64,000 nt of DNA. It comes from Bidens hawaiensis (Eukaryota; Streptophyta; Magnoliopsida; Asterales; Asteraceae). The stretch lies in NCBI GenBank assembly GCA_021521415.1, contig JAIQDT010002857.1, forward strand, positions 124,001 to 188,000, read 5' to 3'. Of the stretch, positions 1 to 10,723 are shown piece after piece. The translations under genes were made by a program, and so were the position numbers. Each line of letters starts with the position of its first letter. Position 1 is the stretch's first letter. The notes beneath the pieces were generated by a model. The model ran no database searches and was not told the origin of the DNA. It worked only from the letters and a program-made list of their open reading frames with translations.

Positions 1-177
1 GGATTTAAAATCCCATCACTTAAAGGAATTTGAAGGACTTGAATTCCAATTCCTTGACAACCGAACGCATCAAAAGGAAATTAAGATTCCAATTCCAACG
101 AAATGAACACGCCATGTCATTGGATTTTAATTCCAATTCCTTTGAATTCCCACGAATTCTGTGAAATGAACACGCCC
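1..177. mobile_element. Tourist/Harbinger-like MITE, right end only
   Basis: The segment is rich in GAATTCCAATTCC-type motifs and carries the phrase GAAATGAACACGCC twice (about 99 and 162). It ends in CACGCCC followed by TTA at 178-180. Read in reverse this is TAA then GGGCGTGTTC, the arrangement of PIF/Harbinger (Tourist) MITEs with a 3 bp TWA target duplication. The other end lies outside the window, so the terminal inverted repeat cannot be confirmed. Confidence 0.4.
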
Positions 178-181
178 TTAG

Positions 182-804
182 GGTTTGATGATGAAATTAA
201 GAGTTTCATAAATAAATGATATGTTATAACCCGTTTAAAAGCTATCTGGATTTGGTGATCCATGACCCGCTTAAGTTTTTTACTACAAAATTGTTTATTA
301 ATTATAAATAATATCATTTTCTTTTTAAATTGGATATTAAATTTTAGTATATCCCTATTTTATAGAATTTTCCTATCAAATAATTTGTAAGATTAATTTT
401 TAATTTAATGGGATGTTATAACCCGTTTAAGAGCTATCTGGTTTTGGTAAGACCCATACCCACGAATTTGGGTTAAAACAATAAGAGGCATCCATTTAAA
501 AATTAAGCAATCTGGTGGCTTTCATAAAAAGGGGGAGCGATCACATCGCGACACGTAGGATTTTAAGGTTTTGGTTTATATATATTATAGATTAATCTCA
601 TAAAATATTTGATATGAAAATCCTATAAAATAGGGATATACTAAAAATTAATATCCTATTTTATTTAAAAAAAATATTATTTACAATTAAGAAAAAAATT
701 TTAATAAAGAAAATAAATGGGTAATGGGTATCACCAAACCCAGATACCTTTTAAACCGTATTATAACATATCATTTATTTGTGAAACTATTTTATCATCA
801 AACC
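182..804. mobile_element. Foldback / long-TIR non-autonomous element
   Basis: Two arms of about 200 bp (182-395 and about 590-804) are reverse complements with scattered mismatches. Examples are GGTTTGATGAT at 182-192 against ATCATCAAACC at 794-804, and the shared block around TAGTATATCCCTATTTTAT. The core also holds a direct copy (about 409-478) of the 218-272 arm segment. No coding sequence is present and no target duplication was found. Confidence 0.55.
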
Positions 805-1041
805 TCAAGTATATTAATTATTAACTTTCTTACAATAAATAAAATTAAAATCCATATATATATATATATATTAAAAACGAACAATGTAAAACAACCCCCA
901 TAATACGGGGGATAAAATCTAGTACTACATAAACTATTCATGTAATTTACCTTTACACGTATATGCAATTTACGTTATTGGCTTTTAGAACTCCCAACAT
1001 TTTAACATATTAAATCTAACAAGGTGTTAAAAAACCTGAGC
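805..1041. other. AT-rich spacer, no gene seen
   Basis: Low-complexity AT sequence with a short TA run near 855-870. I see no coding or structural feature. Confidence 0.5.
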
Positions 1042-1049
1042 GTTGCAAT

Positions 1050-1448
1050 CAGGGCCGGCTCCAAGAAAGCAAAAAAACTTTTGGGTCGAAGGCGAAAATT
1101 TTTTTGGGCCTTAAGTAAAAGAAGTATTTTGTTGGGTTTAAACAGTTTAATTTTTATATGGGCTTACTTAGTTATAATTTGGGTTGTGTAAAAAATTTTT
1201 GTATAAAAAAAGAGTTAAACATGTCTCAAGTGACGCTAGATCCCACAACCTTTGTTTGTAAGTAATACCCATTTGCAACTAGACCAAGCTAGAGTTTATG
1301 TAATTGTATTTAAACATTAAATAACATATTGTTTTTAATAAAAATACATATAATTTTTTTCAAAAAATAAAAAAAATAAAAATCGGGCCTAGCAGGGTGT
1401 GGGGCCTGGGGCCGTCGACCACCCTGCCACCCCCAAGGGCCGACCCTG
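1050..1448. mobile_element. hAT-like non-autonomous element
   Basis: The termini are inverted: CAGGGCCGGCTCC at the left and GGGCCGACCCTG at the right, the CAGGG(C/T)CGG type seen in hAT elements. They are flanked by 8 bp near-identical sequences, GTTGCAAT (1042-1049) and GTTGTGAT (1449-1456), matching at 6 of 8 bases. The roughly 400 bp interior has no meaningful ORF, so this is a MITE-sized derivative mobilised in trans. Confidence 0.6.
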
Positions 1449-1475
1449 GTTGTGATGGGGACACGGTGGGAAATT

Positions 1476-2277
1476 GGTTCACTTAGTTGGTATTGTTTCA
1501 ATTCGTTATGGTACGGTCAATAGGATACCTATGTACACAATAACAACTTAAAAAGCATAGTCAATTATCAAAATGGTATTTAAAAAACCATGATATAAAA
1601 TCTTGCCAAATGTGTATAATTGTTATTTGTTATTTTAATAAAAAATCATATAAATATTAAAAAGAACTTTGGATAAAAATGATATCGGAATGATGCATTT
1701 TGTCAAAATTAACTATTATTCTTATTAAAATTTGTTACTGTTAGTTTATTTAAGAATAAAAGCTAATTATTACTCTTATTAAATCCTTAATTCAACTTTT
1801 TAAATAATTTAACCAAATTGTTTAACTTAGGGGACTTAAAATGCCAAAAATGCAAACTTTAAAAATAAGTTGCATAGAACCAGAGTTGAGTGAAGTCAGT
1901 CACTTGGTTGGCATTGGTTTGATTCGTTATGATACGGTCAGTAGTATACCTATGTACACAATAACAACTGAAAAAGAAAACTCAAAAATAAATTCATAAT
2001 ATTATCAAAATGATATTTAAAATAACCATGACATAAAACCTTGCCAAACATGTATAATTATTTATTTGTTCTTTTAATAAAAAAATAATATGAATATTTA
2101 AAAAGAACCTTGGAAAAAAGTGTTATCGGAATGATTCATTTTATCAAAATTAATTATTATTCTTATTAAATCTTCTTATTATTAGTCTATTTAAGAATCA
2201 AAGTTAATTATTATTCTTATTAAATCCTTAATTCAACTTTTTAAATAATTTAACCAAATTGTTTTAACTTAGCACAC
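1476..2277. repeat. Diverged 420 bp tandem duplication
   Basis: Unit 1 (about 1476-1895) and unit 2 (about 1896-2277) align from CACTTAGTTGGTATTG / CACTTGGTTGGCATTG onward with a period near 420 bp. Unit 2 is interrupted at 2277 by an LTR. Its missing tail (TTTATAAACAAGTTGCATAG) reappears at 7071, after the second LTR, which defines the pre-insertion site. No coding function is evident. Confidence 0.7.
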
Positions 2278-2749
2278 TGAAGAGGTAGGTCTCAGCAGAG
2301 CCCAGTTGGACCCGCAAGACTCACCTTGAAGAGAGACGTCCGCGCAGAAACCAACTGGATCCGCAGGACCCACCATGCTCAGAGACGTGACGTCCTTACG
2401 CGCAGTACGCAAGCTGTTCCCGCAGGAAATGCCTCCCAATGGTGAAGTACTCCGCCTGTTCCCGCAGCTGCGGATACAAGCCATCAGGGAAGGCCACCCG
2501 CGCAGCAATGCTACACGCACAAGGCACTTAGCTCTCAATAATTCAGTTGTCACCTGAAGGAATGAGCAAAGCCGGGAGCAATCCCGCACAAAGGCGGGAG
2601 GGGGAATACTCCCGCCCAAATAAGCCAGTCCGTCCGATACGGGAAGATCTTCTGTACTGTACCTAACGAGGTATGGGCAAAAGATCTGACCAAAGATACG
2701 ACATCTTATTGACAACAGTATGGCGAGCAGCATGCTCTTGTACTGTATG

Positions 2750-2930
2750 TCACTATTAGCCGCTGCCTACTCACCAACTCCTGTCATACCACGTGCATAG
2801 CCGGCAGTTGGTGGAAAAGGAATGGTACACAGCAGGCCTGGTCACTGTCAGCCGCTGCCTACCCACCAACTACCAGCATGGCACGTGCGTAGGCCACAGT
2901 TGGTAGAACAGGAATACTATTCAGCCGGCT
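2750..2930 (+). promoter_or_regulatory. U3 92 bp tandem repeat with two G-boxes
   Basis: Two consecutive units begin CACTATTAGCCGCTGCCTAC and TCACTGTCAGCCGCTGCCTAC. Each carries a CACGTG G-box, at 2790-2795 and 2882-2887, exactly 92 bp apart. Each also carries an inverted pair CCAAC...GTTGG around the box. G-boxes are bZIP/bHLH binding sites, and a duplicated enhancer upstream of the LTR TATA box is the inferred role. The solo LTR has the same pair at 6579 and 6671. Confidence 0.5.
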
Positions 2931-2957
2931 ACACCTTCTTGGAAACCTACCTTCGGC

Positions 2958-2965
2958 TATAAATA
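2958..2965 (+). promoter_or_regulatory. LTR TATA box
   Basis: TATAAATA about 28 bp downstream of the G-box repeat block. It is the likely U3/R core promoter of the LTR, and the identical box lies at about 6747 in the second LTR. Confidence 0.55.
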
Positions 2966-3273
2966 CCCCAAATGGTATGATCATCTCATCTTATCATCTT
3001 ATCATCATATACTATCTCGTATTACATATTATACCTGATATCTGCTCTAGCAATCTCTTAATATACATTTATATTCAAGAGCAATCTAGTCTGATTCTCA
3101 CGCCGGAGGGTGGTCACAAGGAGGAACCCCCCCTTCTCAGTGACGAGCTCACGGTGTCTGTTTTGCATGTTATCAGAAGAACCATCTTTGCCGGGTCTAA
3201 CCCCTCGTGGGAAACATCTATTCAACCCCCAGGTTACCCGTAATCTGCCCGGGGTCCGGTTAGTGTTTCTTCA

Positions 3274-3291
3274 TTAGCGCCATCCGTGCAT
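3274..3291 (+). other. Degenerate primer binding site
   Basis: TTAGCGCCATCCGTG directly follows the LTR end. It resembles the TGGCGCC-type primer binding sites of Tat/Athila elements but lacks the leading TGG, so it is either mutated or offset. Confidence 0.4.
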
Positions 3292-3339
3292 AAAAGCTAT
3301 AACTTCATTTCTTTTCAGTTTTTTCAAACTTCTGGAAAG

Positions 3340-4801
3340 ATGGTTAAAGAAACTCCGGTAACCACAACCCCACCTACTGGGGGGAATACCGGCGACTACA
3401 CAGTTTTTACGAACACAAACCCCGGTTACCCAAGCCGGGGCAAGTGCAGTAAATTTTACGAACACTACCCCAGTTACCCAAACTGGGGCAAGTGCAGTAA
3501 ACAACCATCCCCTGGGATTCAATAATACCCAGGCGGAAAGACAACAGACAAGACTCCCCCGCCAAACACTTGAACAAGTTAAAGCATGGGCGGAGGCACG
3601 TCAGAAGGAATTCCAAGCTGAGTTGGACGAACGCTTGCGTTCCGTCCAACAGGCTGACGAATTCGGATACTGGGACAATGATTCGGAGGAATCCGATAGT
3701 GACGCAAACCCTCGTCATAGGGCGAAAGGGAAGCGTAAGGAAACGGACTCCCAACCGAGAAGGCATTTTGAAGAAGCCTTCAAACCAAAAAACACAGGTG
3801 GAAATCCACGTGACTTCTCGAAAACATTTACACCAACTGCTGCAAAGGCGGGAACGTCCAAATTTGCAAGGGATATTGCGGAAGCAATCGTCCCGAAAAG
3901 TGCCAAACAGATGTCCAACATCGGCACTTACGATGGTATATCTGATCCAGACGATCATTTGAACAGGTTCATAGCGGGGGCAACCGTCAGTAGTTGGACG
4001 GAACCTACGTGGTGTTACATGTTCCAAATGACGCTTTTTGGGGCTGCTAGAGCGTGGTTCGATCGTCTACCGGTCCACCACATCTACGATTGGGAAGACT
4101 TCCAGCAGAAGTTTAGCCAACACTTCAGCCAACAAAGAAAGTATACCGAAGAGCAATGGACAATCCTCAAATGCACTAGAAAGGAAGATGAATCTTTGCT
4201 AGACTTCATCACTCGCTTCAACTCAAAGAAGCTAAGTTTGGGTAATATTAGCGAAAATCTTGTTCGCGCTGCTTTCATCCAGGGCGCGAACGACCCAGAG
4301 CTCATCCGCACCTTAACGGGTAAAGATGGCATGCCATCCACATGGGATGCCATCATGACAGCAGCTAAACGCTTTGCGGAAACGGAGAAGCAACTGGGTA
4401 GAGATCTCCCCCAGAGCACAAACCTCTACACCCAGAAAACAAGAGAAGACAACGTCCTTACCGCCCGACTAAACAAAAAGCGGAAGCTAGGCATTTGGCA
4501 GTCAAGGGTAAACTTTGACACCTCATCCGGCTTGCAACATCGGTTAGGCGGAAGGGATAACGTACAGTCAAACCAGAAGAGATGGACGCCACTCACCAAA
4601 AGCGTCACCGAGATATTCGCCACTGAGGAGCTCCCATGGCCAAAGGCTCCAATAATCCGACATCGTCACAATGCTGATCGGAGCAAATACTGTGACTTTC
4701 ACAGGACAAAAGGCCACAACACTGAAGAATGCATAGACGTAAAGGACATGGTCGAAGCATTTGTCAGAGATGGGACGCTCGCGCACCTCGTGGCGCAATG
4801 A
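3340..4801 (+). pseudogene. gag: Tat-like retrotransposon gag (frameshifted)
   Basis: Gag forms the virus-like particle of the retroelement. The uninterrupted frame ends at the TGA at 4799-4801 and carries a retrotransposon gag domain with a YDGISDPDDHLNRF block, a tryptophan- and phenylalanine-rich core (AARAWFDRLP), and near the C-terminus a Cys/His knuckle-like CDFHRTKGHNTEEC. The N-terminus is basic and charged. The plausible start ATG at 3340 lies in another frame. An imperfect 48/49 bp tandem repeat (3409-3505) has one extra base in its first unit, which accounts for the frameshift near 3418. No protease, RT or integrase follows the stop, so the element could move only with enzymes supplied in trans. 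Confidence 0.85.
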
Positions 4802-5090
4802 ACGCTGAGCAGGCTGATGCGTGTAGAACCCCAGTTGGGGAAAACACGAATAAAATTGCAGCTTCAATGTTGGAGACTACATACTGCGTAAACAACGAGA
4901 TCCCGAACCAGGTGCATATCGGCTCGATGGCACTCCCATCCCAACAACATGGAAGGGAGCTCAATTACACAGTTTGCATGTAGATCAATTCCAAATTTGT
5001 AAAGAAAAGGCCCAGAGCCACTTCTAATGGAAATGATTCTCCTTAGAACATCGACGCTGATGATTTTACATTTATACTTTTATGAACTTT
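4802..5090 (+). other. Untranslated spacer after gag
   Basis: Between the gag stop and the 228 bp repeats there is no pol-like reading frame. The 84-codon frame at 4729-4983 overlaps gag out of frame and shows no protease motif. Confidence 0.5.
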
Positions 5091-5880
5091 CAACACGGAT
5101 ATGCCGGTTTTCACCGCATAGTTACGTGGAAATTCGTTGCGTGGGGAAGGCGGCAAAACCCGCATAAACCCAAAAAATGGCAAACCTTCACGCAGGTCAG
5201 TTAAAGGTAAAGTTCAGTCATCCCACTAAATGAAAGTGCCGGTCTATCCGCATGAATCATGATAAAGGAAACTGAACACTAACCTATTAACAACCGCGCG
5301 TCGAACGGTTAATTTATTCAACACGGATATGACGGTTTTCACCGCATAATTACGTGGAAGGTCGTTGCGTGGGGAAGGCGGCAAAACCCGCATAAACCCA
5401 AAAAACGGCAAACCTTCACGCAGGTCAGTTGAAGGGTAAAGTTCAGTCATCCCACTAAATGAAAGTGCCGGTCTATCCGCATGAATCATGATAGAGGAAA
5501 CTGAACACTAACCTATTAACAACCGCGCGTCGAACGGTTAATTTATTCAACACTGATGCCGGTTTTCACCGCATACATAAGTGTGAAAGTCGTTGCGTGG
5601 GGAAGGCGGCAAAACCCGCATAAACCCAAAAAACGGCAAACCTTCACGCAGGTCAGTCATAGGTAAACTTTGGTCATCCAACTAGATGAAAGTGCCGGTC
5701 CTAACCGCACAAATCATGAGAGGAAACCAAACCTATTGAAAACCGCGCGTCGAACGGTTAACTTATTCCAAATACTTTGGAAAATTTCTAACAGAAGGAT
5801 GAGGAAAACCTCCACGCAGGTCAGATATAGGTAAAGTTTAGCCATCCTACTAAGTGCAAGTGACGGTTCTACCCGCACAA
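5091..5880 (+). repeat. 228 bp tandem repeats in element 3' UTR
   Basis: Three near-complete units start at 5091, 5319 and 5548 (periods 228 and 229), with a decayed partial unit from about 5761. Each carries CAACAC..GAT, a GGTTTTCACCGCATA block, GTGGGGAAGGCGGCAAAACC and CCTTCACGCAGGTCAG. Tandem arrays in the 3' untranslated part are known for Tat/Ogre-lineage elements and can seed satellite DNA. The array follows gag directly because pol is absent. Confidence 0.8.
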
Positions 5881-5887
5881 TCAAAAT

Positions 5888-6066
5888 TAAAAAGAACCTT
5901 GGAAAAAAGTGTTATCGGAATGATTCATTTTATCAAAATTAATTATTATTCTTATTAAATCTTCTTATTATTAGTCTATTTAAGAATCAAAGTTAATTAT
6001 TATTCTTATTAAATCCTTAATTCAACTTTTTAAATAATTTAACCAAATTGTTTTAACTTAGCACAC
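5888..6066. repeat. Second copy of the left flank of the LTR element
   Basis: This segment repeats 2098-2277 almost base for base, including the terminal CACAC. It lies between the 3' UTR array and the second LTR, where an ordinary element would have internal sequence. It therefore marks a duplication of host flank together with the LTR. Confidence 0.8.
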
Positions 6067-7065
6067 TGAAGATGTAGGTCCCAGCAGAGCCCAGTTGGAC
6101 CCGCAAGACTCACCTTGAAGAGAGACGTCTGCGCAGAAACCAACTGGATCCGCAGGACCCACCATGCTCAGAGACGTGACGTCCTTACGCGCAGTACGCA
6201 AGCTGTTCCCGCAGGAAATGCCTCCCAATGGTGAAGTACTCCGCCTGTTCCCGCAGCTGCGGATACAAGCCATCAGGGAAGGCCACCCGCGCAGCAAGGC
6301 TACACGCACAAGGCACTTAGCTCTCAATAATTCAGTTGTCACCTGAAGGAATGAGCAAAGCCGGGAGCAATCCCGCACAAAGTCGGGAGGGGGAATACTC
6401 CCGCCCAAATAAGCCAGTCCGTACGATACGGGAAGATCTTCTGTACTGTACCTGACGAGGTATGGGCAAAAGATCTGACCAAAGATACGACAGCTTATTG
6501 ACAACAGTATGGCGAGCAGCATGCTCTTGTACTGTATGTCACTATTAGCCGCTGCCTACTCACCAACTCCTGTCATACCACGTGCATAGCCGGCAGTTGG
6601 TGGAAAAGGAATGGTACACAGCAGGCCTGGTCACTGTCAGCCGCTGCCTACCCACCAACTACCAGCATGGCACGTGCGTAGGCCACAGTTGGTAGAACAG
6701 GAATACTATTCAGCCGGCTACACCTTCTTGGAAACCTACCTTCGGCTATAAATACCCCAAATGGTATGATCATCTCATCTTATCATCTTATCATCATATA
6801 CTATCTCGTATTACATATTATACCTGATATCTGCTCTAGCAATCTCTTAATATACATTTATATTCAAGAGCAATCTAGTCTGATTCTCACGCCGGAGGGT
6901 GGTCACAAGGAGGAACCCCCCCTCCTTCTCAGTGACGAGCTCACGGTGTCTGTTTTGCAGGTTATCAGAAGAACCATCTTTGCCGGGTCTAACCCCTCGT
7001 GGGAAACATCTATTCAACTCCCAGGTTACCCGTAATCTGCCCGGGGTCCGGTTAGTGTTTCTTCA
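6067..7065 (+). mobile_element. Solo LTR of the Tat-like family
   Basis: This 999 bp copy of the LTR at 2278 also begins TGAAGA and ends TCTTCA. CACAC is present on both sides (6062-6066 and 7066-7070), followed by the continuing host sequence. It therefore has the signature of a solo LTR at the original insertion site rather than a 3' LTR. The same G-box pair and TATA box are present. Confidence 0.8.
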
Positions 7066-7070
7066 CACAC

Positions 7071-7939
7071 TTTATAAACAAGTTGCATAGAACCAGAGTT
7101 GAACTCATGTAGCTTTGGTCTAAGGCTTTATCAACATCACACCAAACTACTTCACCAACTTCTTGTTAAGTTATTATTTAGTTTTCATATGTATATTGTA
7201 TGATTGATTATGAGATTAATAAAAGCGTTCTTATTTAAATGTTATCAACTTATTTACAAGAATGTGTCTAAACTAATTAAAGCAGTGCATGTAACGCACA
7301 AAAATGCATTAAGTTACGCATGTCTAGGCATAAACAAACTGTGTAATTATAATGGTGCATCCCATATCATTACAATGATGTATATGAAAACTACTTTTAT
7401 TTAACGGACAAATATAAACTGGCATTAAATTACATGCAAGATACAACCTTTCTGATAGGTTAATGCATGCTTTGAAGAACAGTAGAAAAACGAATATAAA
7501 TATTATCAAGAGAATCATTTTTTATGGTTATAAAATAACAACATATAGATTATACTTCTGTATTTACAACTTTATCAACATATTAAATGTGTCGTGCACT
7601 ATTACAATCTTTTCATTATACTTTTTTTGAATGATGAAATTTTGTTAAGATTTGAACTGAAGACCACTCAACTCTTTATTAATCCTTTAGCGTATTAAAT
7701 GCTAAAATGTTTTGCCTTTACCAATGAACCACAAACCTCATTGGTTACTTTATCTTATTTAATCACACATGCATGTTTTTCACCGAAAGTAATATATCAA
7801 GTGTGCCAACTCGGACATAAATAAGATATAAATGGTCTATGAACTTGGATACAATTGAAAGCATTAAAAGGGATAACTGATTCCTTTAGATGTCTAAATT
7901 TTAAGACTTTAAGATTACAATAAGAACACTAGACTATGA
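7071..7939. other. AT-rich spacer, no gene seen
   Basis: The first 40 bp restore the interrupted host duplication. The rest is AT-rich, with no coding or transposon signature that I recognise. Confidence 0.5.
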
Positions 7940-8186
7940 TGCTGCTTGTTTTTTCATAGGTAAAATGTCTGCAGTCTGCGGACCATATCTGTAGACATCT
8001 GTAGAAGAAGAGGTGGACCAAACCTTTGCAGTATGCAAGAAGAACACTGTTTGTTTTTTAACATCTGTAGATTGCTAAAATAAATTGTTAGTGGTGTACA
8101 AACTGTGGTAGCGGGTGGTGGTGGTGGCGGATGATGGGTGGTGGTGGACAGTGGTGGCGATGGTGGTAGAAGGCGGTGGTGGTTGG
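7940..8186. mobile_element. GGT-rich MITE, left part
   Basis: It begins TGCTGCTTGTTTTTTC, then GTCTGCAGTCTGCGG, and runs into a GGT/GGTGGC minisatellite (8103-8186). The right part at 10724-11053 resumes the GGT repeat and ends in an inverted TCTGCGC...GCACC block. The two parts are one element split by the solo LTR between them. A target duplication could not be assigned. Confidence 0.5.
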
Positions 8187-8256
8187 TGTAACATTCATTA
8201 CTTTTCAAACCCGAAAACCCGACTCACTTTAAATTTTTCGATTTTGTTTATTGAAA

Positions 8257-8269
8257 TACACACACACAC

Positions 8270-8305
<36 letters not shown>
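8257..8305. repeat. (CA)n(TA)n microsatellite
   Basis: CA repeat at 8257-8270 followed by a TA run from 8272 to 8305, within the family X LTR. Confidence 0.9.
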
Positions 8306-8307
<2 letters not shown>

Positions 8308-9390
8308 AATTTCGTTGCGTGTATTTCATGCGTCGCTTTATTCACATTTGGATTTGTATTCGCGTTTGTTAAATCAACACACTTCGTCATTTCATTTTAT
8401 TTCGTGTCTAACGATTATTATTAATATAATATTCACGAGGATTCATGTTTATCGATCGTTCGTTTTTCTATTCGTTGATTCAATTATCAGAACTCCGGGT
8501 TTTAACATTTAATTGATTCTCAAGCTATCGGGTATAATACGAAAATAATATGAATATAATTATGTAGACTAACATCTTCTAAGTTCGAGGGTTAAATCTG
8601 TAAGAAATTTTTATTAAATCAAAATACAAAACAGATTAATAGTTCAAGGGGATAAAGTGTAAATGTTTCAAATATATTATATAACCCAAATCCCCCCTTG
8701 CCGCCCGTTTTTCCGGTGGCGATTCCGTCCACCGGAGACGTCGCCGGAAACCCCATATAAGCCGTAAAAATCGTTATTTGACCCCTTTAATTATATCAAA
8801 ATACTTAACCGTCGATATTATATTATAATTAACGATTTAATTTGATTAATATAACAGAAAACCGCCGTATAATCCCGTGACTTTAGCCGAGCATAATTCA
8901 CGAACATTAACATCAAGATTTGACCATCCGTTGCAATTAACTAGTATAAATAGGATCCTATCGTCAAAGTAAACTTTTCCACAACCTTTAAACTCAATAC
9001 TATACGCTCTTTAACCTCCAATCCCTTCGTCAAGACACTGCTCCGGCGAGTCCTTGTTTGGCGACGAATCACAACCATTCCGGGTAATTAAATTATGTAA
9101 AATATTAGTTTTCAACCATTGATCAAAACCCCTGAGTTTAATTCATCGAACATGAAACCAATTTCTCCAATTGAAAACCTAGGGTTTCAATTAGAAGAGA
9201 TGAAAGTACTGTGTATATATATGATCGTTTTCGTGTCTTAAACGTATAACCTATCTGGTCCCATGGCTGAACTAAGGTCCAGTTAAACTCAAGACCCGTC
9301 AACTATTTTTGTTGTTTTATTAAGTCTAATTAATATACCTTTGAATCAAATAGTATATTTAATAAATAAAAATCATATCATAGACGAATA

Positions 9391-9452
9391 GGTTATCTGG
9401 ATCAGTTGGTTAACATCTTGATCTTGTAGCGCCAAGTCCCGGGTCAAAACCC
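9391..9452 (+). repeat. tRNA-like A/B-box module in LTR
   Basis: GGATCAGTTGGTTAAC resembles a pol III A box. About 40 bp downstream CCCGGGTCAAAACCC resembles a B box. The spacing and order match a tRNA, but acceptor-stem pairing is not apparent, so this is a tRNA-derived remnant and not a tRNA gene. Related modules lie in the reverse-strand X copy at 27513 and 28354. Confidence 0.4.
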
Positions 9453-10723
9453 ATTTTTTTAATACAAGTTTTATTAATTTAATTATTCTTTATTAATTAA
9501 TTTTAATCAACTAAATATCATATTAAATCATAAAAATCAGTTTAAATTAAATAAAAATATTAAAAATTAAGTATAAAATATATGCACCATTTTCGCTTAA
9601 AAACCGAACATCCACTCTCGTAAAACGTTAATCAAAAATCGCTAAAACTCCTTATCGTAACATTTAAAATATTAAAAACTCATTTCCGTTAACATGTAAA
9701 ATAAATTTCTAACTTATAATTATTAATTCAAGAACCAAGCCTTATAACCTTACGTCGTCGCCTATAAATTAATAATATAATATTATAATCACATTTTTGT
9801 TAACTAAAATAATAATATAATAGTCAAGATTGGTAAAACTTGTGTTATAATCCCAAAACCTCAACGTAACTTATCAATATACGATCCCGTAAGATTCTCG
9901 ATTAAAGTCTCGTATTTGCTTTTTTCATTTGAGTTCGTGACGTTTGATCGTTTCAGCATTCTTAATACTCGCTTTCGATTTTCGTCCAAGTTATCCCCAA
10001 ACTTAAAGGTGAGTTTTTCATAACCCCTTTTTACTTTCATATGTTTTGGGTTGTAGCACGTTCCAAACTTTGTTTCATGTTTCAAACTAAAATTCACATG
10101 CGTGTCTTGAATGTATTTGTTTCACATCATATTGCTCGTAAATTATGTGATTATGTGCTAGTTGTTTATTGTTTTGTTGGTGGAGACTCATACACATACT
10201 CAAAGTGGGAGGGTCCGACATGACGTACATGTGCCGTCCATTTGTTAATGGCGGTATCATTATCATATTCTATACTCCAAGTAGCTCGGCGAACGAGGGT
10301 TCCTTATTAGAGTTGACTTATGTCAAGCGAACGGGAATATCATGTATTTACTTTTGTTTTACTTTATGATTGAGACGATACATCTTGACTTGCGAATTTT
10401 ACACTTTTCGTATTATATATATGCAAAACTTTATAAATTCTCACCAACATTATTGTTGTCAAAATATATTATTTTAAATGTGCTAAGGGTTGAAGTTTAA
10501 CGATTAAAGACTAGATTAGTTGGACCGTTAGGTTATTAGAAGCATATCATAATATAATTCAAAGTTATTGCATTATTATTTGATTTATGCCAAACTGTGT
10601 ATTTGTGATGTAATGAAATGAAATGAAATGAATATAATTATTGTCGCTTTACTAGCGTTATGAGCTTATGAGTGATGTGTACGTTACACCTGGGCATATT
10701 CCGCTTAAAGCCGGGGTGTTACA

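Larger units (their letters stand above)
2278..3273 (+). mobile_element. 5' LTR of Tat-like gypsy element
   Basis: This 996 bp LTR starts TGAAGA and ends TCTTCA, a perfect 6 bp terminal inverted repeat. CACAC at 2273-2277 is the target duplication. About ten substitutions and a 3 bp indel separate it from the copy at 6067-7065, roughly 1 percent divergence counted by eye. It contains a U3 tandem repeat with G-boxes, a TATA box at 2958, and is followed by a degenerate primer-binding-site-like sequence and gag. Small ORFs inside it are chance reading frames. Confidence 0.85.
8187..10723 (+). mobile_element. Solo LTR, family X
   Basis: A 2,537 bp block starts TGTAACATTC and ends GGGGTGTTACA, a 7 bp inverted terminus typical of Tekay-like gypsy LTRs in this window. 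No primer binding site or internal sequence adjoins either end. The flanks GTTGG / ACTGG match only partly, so the target duplication is uncertain, but the GGT-rich host clearly continues on both sides. Relatives occur at 17223-29102 (reverse) and 40041-41845. It contains a CA/TA microsatellite and a tRNA-like module. Confidence 0.75.

Noticed and set aside
2269..2733. 154-codon reverse frame in the Tat-like LTR (and at 6058)
   Set aside because: It overlaps the LTR start and has no domain. It is explained by the GC-rich LTR composition.
3407..4027. 206-codon reverse frame over the Tat-like gag
   Set aside because: Antisense shadow of gag. The sense strand has the recognisable gag domain.
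5091..5880. CRISPR-like array
   Set aside because: Units are 228 bp, contiguous without unique spacers, and belong to a retroelement 3' UTR in a plant genome.
6067..7065. Ordinary 3' LTR of the gag element
   Set aside because: Host flank and TSD precede it directly. A real 3' LTR would be preceded by a polypurine tract and internal sequence.
9391..9452. True tRNA gene
   Set aside because: A- and B-box-like blocks exist, but no acceptor stem pairing, and it sits inside an LTR.
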